A stretch of 52,958 nucleotides of DNA from 2-12-FULL-42-15 sp964196565 (GTDB lineage Bacteria; Pseudomonadota; Gammaproteobacteria; Coxiellales; Coxiellaceae), in assembly GCA_964196565.1 (NCBI GenBank), contig CAXMUH010000037.1, positions 1 through 52,958 of the forward strand, written 5' to 3'. The number at the start of each line of letters is the position of its first letter. The first letter of the stretch is position 1. Below are positions 1-8,036 of the stretch, one piece after another. Made by a program: the position numbers and the translations under genes. The notes below the pieces were generated by a model. That model saw only the letters and a list, made by a program, of their open reading frames with translations. It was not told the origin of the DNA and did not search any database.

Positions 1-2
1 GA

Positions 3-188
3 CATTGGCTTGCAGTTGTTTCGATGGTGCGACATTATGTTACTGACGAAACCAGATTGCAACAATTTCTTATGATTATGCATACAGCGATGAATGGATT
101 TCTACGCGGCTTTAATGCCAGTGTCGATCAACTGAAATTATGGGAGGTTACGCCAAGTACGGGGACTGTGAATGCCGAAAAAAGATAA
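3..188 (+). CDS. C-terminal end of an unidentified protein (5' truncated)
   Basis: An open frame enters from the left edge in frame 3 and gives about 61 residues before the TAA at 186-188. The residues are mostly helix-compatible (for example FLMIMHTAMNGFLRGFN) and end in a polar tail. I do not recognise the family. The ORF overlaps the start of the next gene by 17 nt, which suggests translational coupling with the acyltransferase-like gene. A helical heme-oxygenase-like fold is possible but is only a guess from this short segment. Confidence 0.5.
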   Translation, partial: HWLAVVSMVRHYVTDETRLQQFLMIMHTAMNGFLRGFNASVDQLKLWEVTPSTGTVNAEKR

Positions 189-918
189 TTCACTTATTTT
201 TAACAAGGATACGATTAAGCATTTTAAGCTTATTGTCTTGCCTGGCAAAGGCCTGTGGGTTGCCCCAGGATTTGAAAATCACTATGAGGCAGCCTACCAC
301 CTGTGGCATGATGTGGTGTGTGAGGGTTTGAATTCTTTAGGTTTAGTTCAGGCCTCACAATCATTAAAAAGTGATGGCTTTATATCTCAAAGTGAAATTC
401 ATGTTCTTTATAATCAGGGTCAACCGGTTGGTTTATTTGCGTATCGATGGCTGGATTTACGTTTTAGTGCAACGCGGGAGCAGTCGTATGTTTGTGAAAA
501 TTACCCGGATGAATTAATACAGGAAATTCAAAGGTCGCAGCAAAAAATAATTATGACCATGGGACAGTTGATGGTACATCCCGATTGGCGCAGATCAAAA
601 GTGGGTATTTGTGTTTCTGAATTGTTGGTGGGGTTTGCGGTTAAGCGTTTATTGGAGTCTCCCGCTGATATGCTGATTACTTTTACCAGAAATAATCGAA
701 AAACCCATGAGCTCGGCTATCGTTATGGTGCCAAGCCATTAATTAAAAATCATATTTCACATAGTTGTTACTCAGATATAATAGCAATTTATCGAGACAA
801 AACATGTCCTTCACCAATCTCTGGAGTGCAGGCTGCGGTGGATAAGCTATGGCTGCAAAAAACCAATGCAAGTTTGATGCCAGGATTTGTGCTTCGTCTT
901 AAAGAAGTCACTTTATAA
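172..918 (+). CDS. GNAT-like N-acyltransferase (FeeM/N-acyl amino acid synthase-like)
   Basis: A 248-residue protein with no signal peptide or membrane segment. The central part (about residues 125-165) reads MGQLMVHPDWRRSKVGI followed by a helix. This resembles the beta4/alpha3 acyl-CoA-binding motif A of GNAT enzymes (V-x-P-x-x-R-x-x-x-x-G). The length and the long N-terminal region resemble autoinducer-synthase or N-acyl-amino-acid-synthase members rather than a minimal GNAT. The start overlaps the upstream ORF by 17 nt. A flavoprotein gene follows after 22 nt, so the genes probably form one transcript. Substrate unknown. The fold assignment is inference from motif shape and was not tested by search. 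Confidence 0.55.
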   Translation: MPKKDNSLIFNKDTIKHFKLIVLPGKGLWVAPGFENHYEAAYHLWHDVVCEGLNSLGLVQASQSLKSDGFISQSEIHVLYNQGQPVGLFAYRWLDLRFSATREQSYVCENYPDELIQEIQRSQQKIIMTMGQLMVHPDWRRSKVGICVSELLVGFAVKRLLESPADMLITFTRNNRKTHELGYRYGAKPLIKNHISHSCYSDIIAIYRDKTCPSPISGVQAAVDKLWLQKTNASLMPGFVLRLKEVTL

Positions 919-940
919 AAAATAAGATTGAGGAGTAGGT

Positions 941-2527
941 ATGCAAAATCAAGTTGACTGGTTGATTGTTGGTGCAGGACCCGCGGGTTTGCAGTTAGGT
1001 TATTTTTTAGAAAAAAATGGTATTGATTATTTGATTTTGGAAAAAAACACATCGGCGGGATCCTTTTTTAAAAAATTCCCACGTCATAAATTGTTAATTT
1101 CAATTAATAAAGTGTATACCGGGTTTGATGATCCTAAGCTCAACCTGCGTTGGGATTGGAATAGCTTACTTTCTGATGATGGCAAGTTGTTATTTAAGGA
1201 GTATTCACAACAATATTTTCCACCGCGCGCATCGATGGTGCAGTATTTAAAAGATTATGCAAAACAGCATCATCTTAAAATTCACTATAAGCAAAAAATA
1301 ATATCCATCAGCAAGGACTATCATTTTAAAGTTAAAACAGACAGTGGTGATATTTATTTGTGCAAAAAACTGTTTATTGCAACAGGCGTGAGCCTGCCTT
1401 ATATTCCTAATATTCCCGGAATACTGTTTGCTAAAAATTATGTGAATATGTCGATGGATCCTAGGCATTATATTAATAAGCGCGTATTGATTATTGGTAA
1501 AGGTAATTCAGCACTTGAGACTGCTAATCATTTATTGGAGGTTTGCAGTGTCATCCATATTGCCAGCCCGAATCCACCCCGAATGGCTTGGCGCACGCAT
1601 TTCGTGGGCCATGTCCGAGCGATTAATAACCACTTCCTTGAGAGTTATCAATTGAAATCACAAAATGCTGTGGTGAATGCTAATATTGACCAAATTCAAT
1701 ATAAAGATAACCAGTATCTAGTTGATTTCTGTTATAGTTTGGCCAATGGTGAGGTTGAGACCGTTGCCTATGATGAGGTGATCGTTTGTACTGGGTTTAA
1801 GTTTGACGACTCTATTTTTGATGCGGGATGTAAGCCACAATTAGCCATCGATGATCGTTTTATTGATTTGACCAGCAAGTATGAGTCCGTTAATATTAAG
1901 AATATGTATTGTATAGGAGCATTGATGCAGATGAGAGATTATAAAAAGAAGCAGTCTGCATTTATCCATGGTTTTCGTTACAATATCGCTTTTCTCTTTA
2001 AACAGTTGCTGGCAGAGCAGAATGGGGCGTCTTATCCGCATTTGCAGTTTAAGGATGACCCCGCAGAGTTGGTTAAACATATTATTCAACGCGTGAATCA
2101 AACTACCAGTTTATGGCAGCAAACCGGTTATCTTGCAGATGTGCTGGTGTACCAGTCAGAAAGAAAGGACTTTAGATATTATGCTGGTGTGCCAGTTGAT
2201 TTTATTAAAGAAGCTGATTTTGCCCAAAAGCATCATATTTTCATAATCACTTTGGAATTTGGTCAGGAGCGAATCGACCAGTATCAAAATGTATTTGCGA
2301 TTGATCGTGTCCATAGAGGTGATTATAAGCGTGCGTATCTGAGTCTTGGAATTCATCCCATTGTGCGTCATTATTTTAATGGGCACTTATTATCAGAGCA
2401 TCATGTGCTTGAGAACTTTGAAAGTGTGTGGCAAGAACCCGTTCACCATGATCCATTGTTAGAATATTTAAATAATGAATTGGCACCTTTGCGCATGGAG
2501 CGCGCCATCGAACAAAAGGAGAGTTAA
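941..2527 (+). CDS. FAD/NAD(P)-dependent oxidoreductase, FOXRED2-like
   Basis: A 528-residue two-dinucleotide-binding-domain flavoprotein. The N-terminal FAD motif is GAGPAG (residues 11-16) and the NAD(P) motif is GKGNSA (186-191). Segments such as PRHKLLISINKVYTG, LRWDWNSLL, VRAINNHFLESYQLKS and FIHGFRY match my memory of human FOXRED2 (ERFAD), an ER-lumen flavoprotein. Similarity seems to continue into the C-terminal 130 residues, beyond the flavin core. There is no signal peptide, so it is probably cytosolic. A GAGGAG ribosome site precedes the ATG. It follows the acyltransferase gene by 22 nt and the porin gene starts 5 nt after it, suggesting one operon. The likely reaction is oxidation of a small molecule or a thiol. 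The substrate is not predictable here. Confidence 0.75.
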   Translation: MQNQVDWLIVGAGPAGLQLGYFLEKNGIDYLILEKNTSAGSFFKKFPRHKLLISINKVYTGFDDPKLNLRWDWNSLLSDDGKLLFKEYSQQYFPPRASMVQYLKDYAKQHHLKIHYKQKIISISKDYHFKVKTDSGDIYLCKKLFIATGVSLPYIPNIPGILFAKNYVNMSMDPRHYINKRVLIIGKGNSALETANHLLEVCSVIHIASPNPPRMAWRTHFVGHVRAINNHFLESYQLKSQNAVVNANIDQIQYKDNQYLVDFCYSLANGEVETVAYDEVIVCTGFKFDDSIFDAGCKPQLAIDDRFIDLTSKYESVNIKNMYCIGALMQMRDYKKKQSAFIHGFRYNIAFLFKQLLAEQNGASYPHLQFKDDPAELVKHIIQRVNQTTSLWQQTGYLADVLVYQSERKDFRYYAGVPVDFIKEADFAQKHHIFIITLEFGQERIDQYQNVFAIDRVHRGDYKRAYLSLGIHPIVRHYFNGHLLSEHHVLENFESVWQEPVHHDPLLEYLNNELAPLRMERAIEQKES

Positions 2528-2532
2528 CCTTA

Positions 2533-3888
2533 ATGTTAAAAAATCGAATAAGGATATTCGGGTTGGCGCTTGGGATAGCATTTGCCAGCAATGCACTTGC
2601 AACCAATGGCGCTTTTGATTATGGCTATAGTGAGATTACTCGCGGCATGGGAGGCGCGGGTAGTGCTCTGCCACAGGACACGCTGATAGCAGCGATTAAT
2701 CCGGCGGGTATGGTGTGGGTTAAGCATGCAGCTGATTTAGGCGCAGTTTTATATTTTCCGACGATGTATTATGATGCCTCAGTAGCCACACCCAATGCCG
2801 TTAGTCAGATCGTCATATCACCAGGCCGTCATATCAGTAATAAGTCACCTTTTTTTCTACCTGACTTTGGTATGAATATGATGCTGAACGATAAAAGTTC
2901 ATTAGGCATTTCATTTTATAGTGTTGGCGGTTATGGTTCGTCTTACCCAGGTTGGGGTACGACTCGGATAACGGTGGCGGTTCCATTCGCGCCATTTTTT
3001 CTCGCAGTTCCTCAGAATGGCCCTTTTGGTGGCGGCTATTTGGCCTCTGATTTAAAACAAGCCTTAGGCAGTTTAACCTATGCGCATAAACTTGGGGCAA
3101 CCTCCTCGGTGGGTTTAAGTATGTTACTGGGCGTGCAGACCTTATCCCTAAAAGGCGCTAACTTGTTAACGGTTTTTTCAAATAGCCCAAGTGCGATGAC
3201 CGATCGTGGTACAGATTTTTCAGTCGGTATTGGTGCTAGGGCCGGTGTATTATTAGGGTTTATTCCGCACGTGAAATTGTCAGCGTCCTATCAGCCTAAA
3301 GTTATTATGTCCAAATTTCAAAAATATCGCGGACTATTTCCTAATCGGGGTGAATTTGATTTGCCGTCAAATGGTGTGGTTGGGGTGGCGTTTGAATTAC
3401 CTCGGCATATTATATTTGCATTTGATGTGCAGAAAATTTGGTTTACTGAAATCAAAGCCTATGGCAATAAAAATAACGCAATTTTGCCGGGCGGTTCATG
3501 TCAGGCGTTAACAGAAGGTCCGACTTGTTTTGGTGGAAAAAATGGTGTGGGATTTGGTTGGCGTGATTCCGTTGCCTACAAGGTGGGTGTTCAATGGCAA
3601 GCTCGCCCTGGTTTACAATTTCGCGCAGGGTTTTCGCATGCGCGAAGTGTGTTTACCGCATCGCATCTTGCAGAGAATGTGATCGCACCGGGTGGCGCTA
3701 TTGAAAATATAATCACCGCAGGTGTGAGTAAAAAAATTGGCAAACATGGTCAGATCAATGGGGTATTTGTTTATGTTCCGCATCAAGAATTTAACGGAAT
3801 TAATGCTTTCTCAACCACAGCTAATCAGACAGTAGTTATTCATGCGCGCGGGTTTGGGGGAGGCATAAGTTACAGTTGGCTACTATAA
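2533..3888 (+). CDS. FadL/OmpP1/TodX-family outer membrane transporter
   Basis: A 451-residue protein with an N-terminal signal peptide ending ASNALA|TNGAF. This is followed by the typical FadL-family plug region: GAFDYGYSEITRGMGGAGSA and then INPAGM, the conserved N-P-A-G/A element. The rest alternates short hydrophobic strands as expected for a 14-strand barrel and ends in an aromatic/leucine C-terminus (SYSWLL). FadL proteins let hydrophobic molecules such as long-chain fatty acids cross the outer membrane. Two cysteines (GGSCQALTEGPTCFGG) probably form a loop disulfide. Only 5 nt separate it from the flavoprotein gene, and the upstream GGAG lies 11 nt before the ATG. It may import or export the substrate or product of the upstream enzymes; that link is inference. 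Confidence 0.88.
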   Translation: MLKNRIRIFGLALGIAFASNALATNGAFDYGYSEITRGMGGAGSALPQDTLIAAINPAGMVWVKHAADLGAVLYFPTMYYDASVATPNAVSQIVISPGRHISNKSPFFLPDFGMNMMLNDKSSLGISFYSVGGYGSSYPGWGTTRITVAVPFAPFFLAVPQNGPFGGGYLASDLKQALGSLTYAHKLGATSSVGLSMLLGVQTLSLKGANLLTVFSNSPSAMTDRGTDFSVGIGARAGVLLGFIPHVKLSASYQPKVIMSKFQKYRGLFPNRGEFDLPSNGVVGVAFELPRHIIFAFDVQKIWFTEIKAYGNKNNAILPGGSCQALTEGPTCFGGKNGVGFGWRDSVAYKVGVQWQARPGLQFRAGFSHARSVFTASHLAENVIAPGGAIENIITAGVSKKIGKHGQINGVFVYVPHQEFNGINAFSTTANQTVVIHARGFGGGISYSWLL

Positions 3889-3893
3889 TTTTT

Positions 3894-4014
3894 GGCATCC
3901 CAGCTGCACGCAATCTTCAAATGCTTTTGAGCTAAAAAAATTCGTCACATAGGTTAACTATGCTCCTCTTTTTTTAGTTCAAAATCATCTGAATCTTACG
4001 CACAGCTGGGCGCC
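3894..4014. repeat. large imperfect inverted repeat downstream of the fadL-like gene
   Basis: Two arms of about 45 nt (3894-3940 and 3967-4014) are imperfect reverse complements around a 26-28 nt centre that itself contains CATAGGTTAACTATG. The outer ends read CCCAGCTG and CAGCTGGG. The inner ends read CTAAAAAAA and TTTTTTTAG. I saw no second copy in this window. It could act as a bidirectional terminator for the two convergent genes or be a MITE-like element. Confidence 0.7.
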
Positions 4015-4031
4015 AAAACCCTGCGCAGTTT

Positions 4032-4128
4032 GATGTAGCCTGGACGACTTGTCGGCCAGGGAGAATCCAGCGAAGCTGGATTCAAGCGTTATTCCCGGCC
4101 AAAAATAAATTTTTGACCGGGCTACATC
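4032..4128. repeat. family A palindromic element, copy 1
   Basis: The termini GATGTAGCC and GGGCTACATC are inverted. The interior contains GTCGGCCAGGG and CCCGGCC pairs plus a small internal hairpin, AATCCAGCGAAGCTGGATT. Related elements lie at 21781-21884 and 51046-51161. The right end abuts the cca stop codon (CTA on the plus strand at 4128-4130). Confidence 0.75.
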
Positions 4129-5213
4129 TACCCAATAAATTCCTCTAATGCTTTCACCCGCAATTGATTGAGCTTTTCAGCAAATGCTTTGCCATCGATG
4201 GATTGTTGTTGCAAGTTGGTGGTGTCAACATTATTAATAATATTAAGGCACTCAGTTAAAAATTGATTGCGTTGCCCCAATGGCTGATAGCATTGTTCAG
4301 CTGCAGTTAAAAAATCATTAAATCGTTGCACTCTGCGTAATGCATCTGCTGATTGTAATAAATTTAAAATATCACTGGCGCGGCTTAAATCTAAGCCCGC
4401 ATATTGCTGGCCGTGTTTAGCAAGTAATAATGCGAGTTCTGAAAACTCTTTGGGAATTCGATAACGTTTGATAAAGTTTTTTATTGCTTCGATATCGCAT
4501 CGAGAAAATAACATCGCAAAACGAATGCTGGGTTTTAGTTTTTCAGTATTTTCTGGACTTAAAAGTTCTTTAATTTTATTGTCATATTTTATTTGTGGAA
4601 ATAAAATTTTGAGTGCGCGACATACTTGCAGTGTGTCAAAAAATCGCGTGGGCGCGTAACATTGTAATGCCCGATGCAGCTCTTGCCATACACGTTCTGC
4701 AACCAGTGCATCGACTTCTCCATTTTCGACCATTTTTTGCATGAGGGTTATTGTTTCTGGGTGAATGCTAAATTCTGGTAGCTTTGCTGCAAATCTTGCA
4801 AGTCTTAAAATGCGAACCGGGTCTTCACAAAAAGCGGGTGAGACATGGCGTAGCAGTTTAGCTTTCAAATCGTCTTGACCATGATAGGGGTCAGTGAGTT
4901 TGCCGTTCTCATCTTTAGCGATTGCATTTATGGTTAGATCACGGCGCAGCAAATCGGACTCGAGGGTCACATCGGGGTCGGTGTAAAAGGTGAAACCTTT
5001 GTAGCCTTTGGCTACCTTTCGCTCAGTGCGCGCTAAAGCATATTCTTCATGGGTTTCAGGGTGTAAGAAAACTGGAAACTCCTTGCCAATGGGTTGAAAA
5101 CCTAGGGCCAGCATCTGTTCTGGAGTTGAACCAACCACCACCCAGTCGCGCTCCTTGACTTCTAGCCCAAGCAGCTCATCGCGTATCGCCCCGCCTACTA
5201 AATAGATCTTCAA
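4128..5213 (-). CDS. cca: CCA-adding tRNA nucleotidyltransferase
   Basis: The protein adds or repairs the 3' CCA of tRNAs. From the TTG start it is 361 residues. LVGGAIRD at residues 5-12 is the GG-x-x-R-D nucleotide-binding motif, E21-R-D23 gives the metal-binding carboxylates, and RRDLTINAIA follows. I chose TTG at 5213 because GGAGG lies 9 nt upstream and the family begins M-K-I-Y-L-V-G-G. A longer ATG reading from 5270 adds residues unlike the family. E. coli Cca is 412 residues and has an HD phosphohydrolase domain. Here the corresponding region (SIRFAMLFSRCDIEAIK) has no HD pair, so the phosphatase activity is probably absent. It diverges from psd. Confidence 0.93.
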   Translation of the reverse strand: MKIYLVGGAIRDELLGLEVKERDWVVVGSTPEQMLALGFQPIGKEFPVFLHPETHEEYALARTERKVAKGYKGFTFYTDPDVTLESDLLRRDLTINAIAKDENGKLTDPYHGQDDLKAKLLRHVSPAFCEDPVRILRLARFAAKLPEFSIHPETITLMQKMVENGEVDALVAERVWQELHRALQCYAPTRFFDTLQVCRALKILFPQIKYDNKIKELLSPENTEKLKPSIRFAMLFSRCDIEAIKNFIKRYRIPKEFSELALLLAKHGQQYAGLDLSRASDILNLLQSADALRRVQRFNDFLTAAEQCYQPLGQRNQFLTECLNIINNVDTTNLQQQSIDGKAFAEKLNQLRVKALEEFIG

Positions 5214-5287
5214 ATGTGGTATCCTCCATGTTCTTAGGATATGGAATGCAAGTGCGAGTTCTCCTCGCACGCCGCGTCAAACCTGGA

Positions 5288-5322
5288 AGCAATTCATGCC
5301 AACATAGTTGGCGGGAATTGCT
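5288..5322. promoter_or_regulatory. 35-bp hairpin/operator-like inverted repeat between cca and psd
   Basis: Two 16-nt arms, AGCAATTCATGCCAAC and GTTGGCGGGAATTGCT, pair with only two mismatches around a 3-nt ATA loop. It sits in the 139-bp gap between the divergent cca and psd genes, 31 nt before the psd start. It could be a repressor site or a stem-loop in the psd leader. There is no U-tract, so a terminator is unlikely. Confidence 0.55.
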
Positions 5323-5352
5323 GATAGAACTAATATTACGGGTTAATGCTTT

Positions 5353-6198
5353 ATGAAACAATCTCCAGTTTGGTGGCAATACTGTTTGCCGCAACTTTCT
5401 TTATCACGATTAATGGGCTGGTTTGCCAATTGTCGGCGGTTATGGTTTAAAAACTGGGCAATAAAGACCTTCAGTCAGCATTTTGGCGTAGACTTAAGCG
5501 AAGCACAAATTGAGGACTACCAAGCTTTTAGCAATTTTAATGAATTTTTTACCCGCAAGCTTAAACCTGGCGCGCGTCCGATTGATCCAAAACCGAATGC
5601 GATTATTTCTCCTGCGGATGGTGTGGTCAGTGAGCTTGGACAATTAAACCTCGAGGTGATTTTACAAGCCAAGGGCAAATATTTTTCCGTTGGTAGTTTG
5701 CTTAACGATGAGGTGGCGGCACAACAATTTAAAAATGGCAGTTTCCTGACGACTTATTTATCACCTAAAGATTACCATCGTTTTCATATGCCTTGCGACG
5801 GTCGCTTAGTTGAAATGCGATATATTCCGGGGCGATTATTTTCAGTAAATGACGGCTCAGTAGCGGCGATTGATCGATTGTTTGCGCGTAATGAACGTGT
5901 GGTGTGTATGTTTGAATCTGAATTTGGATCCTTTGCTTACGTTGCAGTAGGCGCCATGATTGTCGGCAGTATTGCAACGGCTTGGCATGGTGTTGTGAAT
6001 CCAGGCCATAATAATAAACCACAAGTTTGGAGTTATCGTGATAAAGAAATGCATTTAAAGCGCGGCGATGAATGCGGATATTTTCAATTAGGGTCAACGG
6101 TTATTTTATTATTTCCAAAGGATAGCGTTACGTGGGAGTCGAGTCTGGCTTCACATTCAGAATTAAAAATGGGCCAACTGATTGCCGAAATTAAATAG
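5353..6198 (+). CDS. psd: phosphatidylserine decarboxylase proenzyme
   Basis: Converts phosphatidylserine to phosphatidylethanolamine at the inner membrane. At 281 residues it is close to the E. coli-type enzyme. The autocleavage motif LGST is present with Ser248, which becomes the pyruvoyl group of the alpha chain after cleavage between Gly247 and Ser248. The SPADG aspartate and the YHRFHMP histidine match the D-H-S self-cleavage triad. Only 9 nt separate the stop codon from the sodC start, so the two are probably cotranscribed. It diverges from cca across a strong inverted repeat. Confidence 0.95.
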   Translation: MKQSPVWWQYCLPQLSLSRLMGWFANCRRLWFKNWAIKTFSQHFGVDLSEAQIEDYQAFSNFNEFFTRKLKPGARPIDPKPNAIISPADGVVSELGQLNLEVILQAKGKYFSVGSLLNDEVAAQQFKNGSFLTTYLSPKDYHRFHMPCDGRLVEMRYIPGRLFSVNDGSVAAIDRLFARNERVVCMFESEFGSFAYVAVGAMIVGSIATAWHGVVNPGHNNKPQVWSYRDKEMHLKRGDECGYFQLGSTVILLFPKDSVTWESSLASHSELKMGQLIAEIK

Positions 6199-6207
6199 GA
6201 GGAAATA

Positions 6208-6780
6208 ATGAAAAAACTGATTGCTACAATTGGAGTGACCGCTTTAATGTTGAGTGCAACAGCATTTGCAAATCCAATAACAGTTAAAACGTATAAAGTC
6301 AGTAAAAAGGGCAATGGCGTTGATGTGGGTAAATTTGAAGATTCAATAATAGTTAAAATGTATAAAGTCAGTAAAAAGGGTAAAGGCGCCTATATAGGTG
6401 AAGTTGAATTTGCGGATACAACAGAAGGCTTGCTGATTGAGCCACAGTTATTTGGCTTAACGCCTGGAATGCACGGATTTCATGTGCATACAAATCCAAC
6501 GTGTGCGAATATGGGCAAGGCGGCTGGCGGTCATTTAGATCCACTAAAAACTAAGAAACATCTAGGCCCTACTAATAAGGAAGGTCATTTGGGTGATCTT
6601 CCGGTGTTGATCGTAGCCAGCGATGGCAAAACACATATGCCGTCGTTAGCGACGCGCTTAACGGTAAAAGATTTAAAGGGGCACGCTATTATGATTCATC
6701 TTTATGGGGATAATTATTCTGATAAACCCAAGCCCAATGGCGGCGGCGGCCCGCGCTATGCTTGCGCTGTTGTTAAGTAG
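6208..6780 (+). CDS. sodC: periplasmic Cu/Zn superoxide dismutase with duplicated N-terminal strand
   Basis: Removes superoxide in the periplasm. It is 190 residues with a signal peptide ending ATAFA|N at residue 21. The metal ligands are intact: H92 and H94 (GFHVH), bridging H109 (GGHLDP), H118, H127, D130, and H164 (IMIHLYGDNYSD). C99 and C186 should form the conserved disulfide, and R183 fits the active-site arginine. Unusually, residues 24-41 and 47-64 are near repeats (T-Y-K-V-S-K-K-G / M-Y-K-V-S-K-K-G), encoded by a 69-bp tandem duplication. This adds one extra beta-strand unit before the barrel. AGGAGG precedes the ATG. Confidence 0.93.
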   Translation: MKKLIATIGVTALMLSATAFANPITVKTYKVSKKGNGVDVGKFEDSIIVKMYKVSKKGKGAYIGEVEFADTTEGLLIEPQLFGLTPGMHGFHVHTNPTCANMGKAAGGHLDPLKTKKHLGPTNKEGHLGDLPVLIVASDGKTHMPSLATRLTVKDLKGHAIMIHLYGDNYSDKPKPNGGGGPRYACAVVK

Positions 6781-6864
6781 CTCGAACCCGGCGAAGATTT
6801 GGTTGTTTGAATCGGTTTAAAATTAGGTTTTAAAACTTTAAGGTGCTACGTATAAACTGACTCT

Positions 6865-6958
6865 CTTACGCGGCGTCGCAGCGGTTATAATAAGGCGCAG
6901 CGGATTCATATTAAGAGAGCTTTGCGTTCTTTTCATAACCGCTGCGACGCCGCGTAAG
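6865..6958. repeat. family B inverted-repeat element, copy 1
   Basis: Perfect 24-nt arms (6865-6888 and 6935-6958) begin CTTACGCGGCGTCGCAGCGG and enclose 46 nt. The left flank (about 6820-6860, TTAAAACTTTAAGGTGCTAC) is shared with copy 3. Related copies lie at 11207-11301 and 49671-49768. It fills the gap between the convergent sodC and epmA genes and may be a mobile palindrome or a bidirectional terminator. Confidence 0.85.
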
Positions 6959-7067
6959 GGAAAACATCTTCGAGCGGCTTTTTAGCCAAAAAGTCAAAGC
7001 TGCCAATGTTAAAGCCCATACTAAAGAGGCCTAATTTCCAAACGCTTTAGGTATATTTCTTATGAAA

Positions 7068-8036
7068 TTAATTCAGAGGATTCGGTAAGGCAAAACTAAT
7101 CACCTCTTTAATCGATTTAGCACCGGTCTTTATCATCAGTAAACGATCAAGGCCTAATGCCACACCGGAACATTCAGGTAATCCATGTTCAAGTGCTGCA
7201 ATAAATCGATGATCAATCAAAGCTTCGGGTAAATTATTTTTCTGGCGATAAATTTGATCTTTTTCAAATCGTGCTTGTTGTTCATCCGCATCGGTTAGTT
7301 CATAAAAACCATTGGCTAACTCAACACCGTTAATATAAACCTCAAAGCGTAATGCTTTATCAGATTCAACTTTAGCGAGTGAGCTTTGAGTTTTTGGATA
7401 ATCATAAATAAAACATGGCGCATCAAAGCCAAGCTTGGGTTCAATAACATGGCTTAATAATAATTGTAAAGCAGTGTCTTTATCAATATTTGCAGCGTCA
7501 AGGCTTAGCTCTATATTCTGGTCGCCAAGTGCTTTTAAACACATTTCCAGTTCACAGCTGTGTGGGTTTAAATTAAAATGCTGTTGGAATAAGTCGAGAT
7601 AGCTAATCCGAGTTGCAGGGTTTGAATTTAATGTGGCTTGCAACAGTAAATCCATTTCATCCATTAAATCATGATGACTAAAGCCCGTGCGATACCATTC
7701 AAGCATGCTAAATTCAGGGTTATGAAATTTCCCGCATTCATCATTGCGAAACGCTTTGCTGATTTGATAGATGGAACCTAATCCAGCACTTAGCAAACGT
7801 TTCATCGCATATTCTGGTGAGGTTTGTAAATAAAGTTTTTGATTGCAATTGTACGTGGCGGTAATACTTTCAATATGGATATCACTGACACCAAAACTAT
7901 CCAGTACAGGCGTTTCAACCTCTAATACATTGTGTCGGGAAAAAAAATCTCGAATTTGCCTGTAAAGTTTTGCGCGTGCTTTTATATTTTCAACTGAGGC
8001 GGATGGACGCCAATTATGCTTTTGCACGAGAGACAT
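7068..8036 (-). CDS. epmA: EF-P--(R)-beta-lysine ligase
   Basis: A paralogue of class II lysyl-tRNA synthetase without the anticodon domain. It attaches (R)-beta-lysine to Lys34 of EF-P. From the ATG at 8036 it has 322 residues (E. coli EpmA 325). It carries class II motifs: motif 2 FRNDECGKFHNPEFSMLEWY and motif 3 GVALGLDRLLM. The start overlaps the 3' end of efp by 23 nt, so substrate and modifier are translationally coupled. An upstream in-frame ATG at 8078 would add 14 residues inside efp and is less likely. The beta-lysine-forming mutase EpmB is not in this window. Confidence 0.93.
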   Translation of the reverse strand: MSLVQKHNWRPSASVENIKARAKLYRQIRDFFSRHNVLEVETPVLDSFGVSDIHIESITATYNCNQKLYLQTSPEYAMKRLLSAGLGSIYQISKAFRNDECGKFHNPEFSMLEWYRTGFSHHDLMDEMDLLLQATLNSNPATRISYLDLFQQHFNLNPHSCELEMCLKALGDQNIELSLDAANIDKDTALQLLLSHVIEPKLGFDAPCFIYDYPKTQSSLAKVESDKALRFEVYINGVELANGFYELTDADEQQARFEKDQIYRQKNNLPEALIDHRFIAALEHGLPECSGVALGLDRLLMIKTGAKSIKEVISFALPNPLN

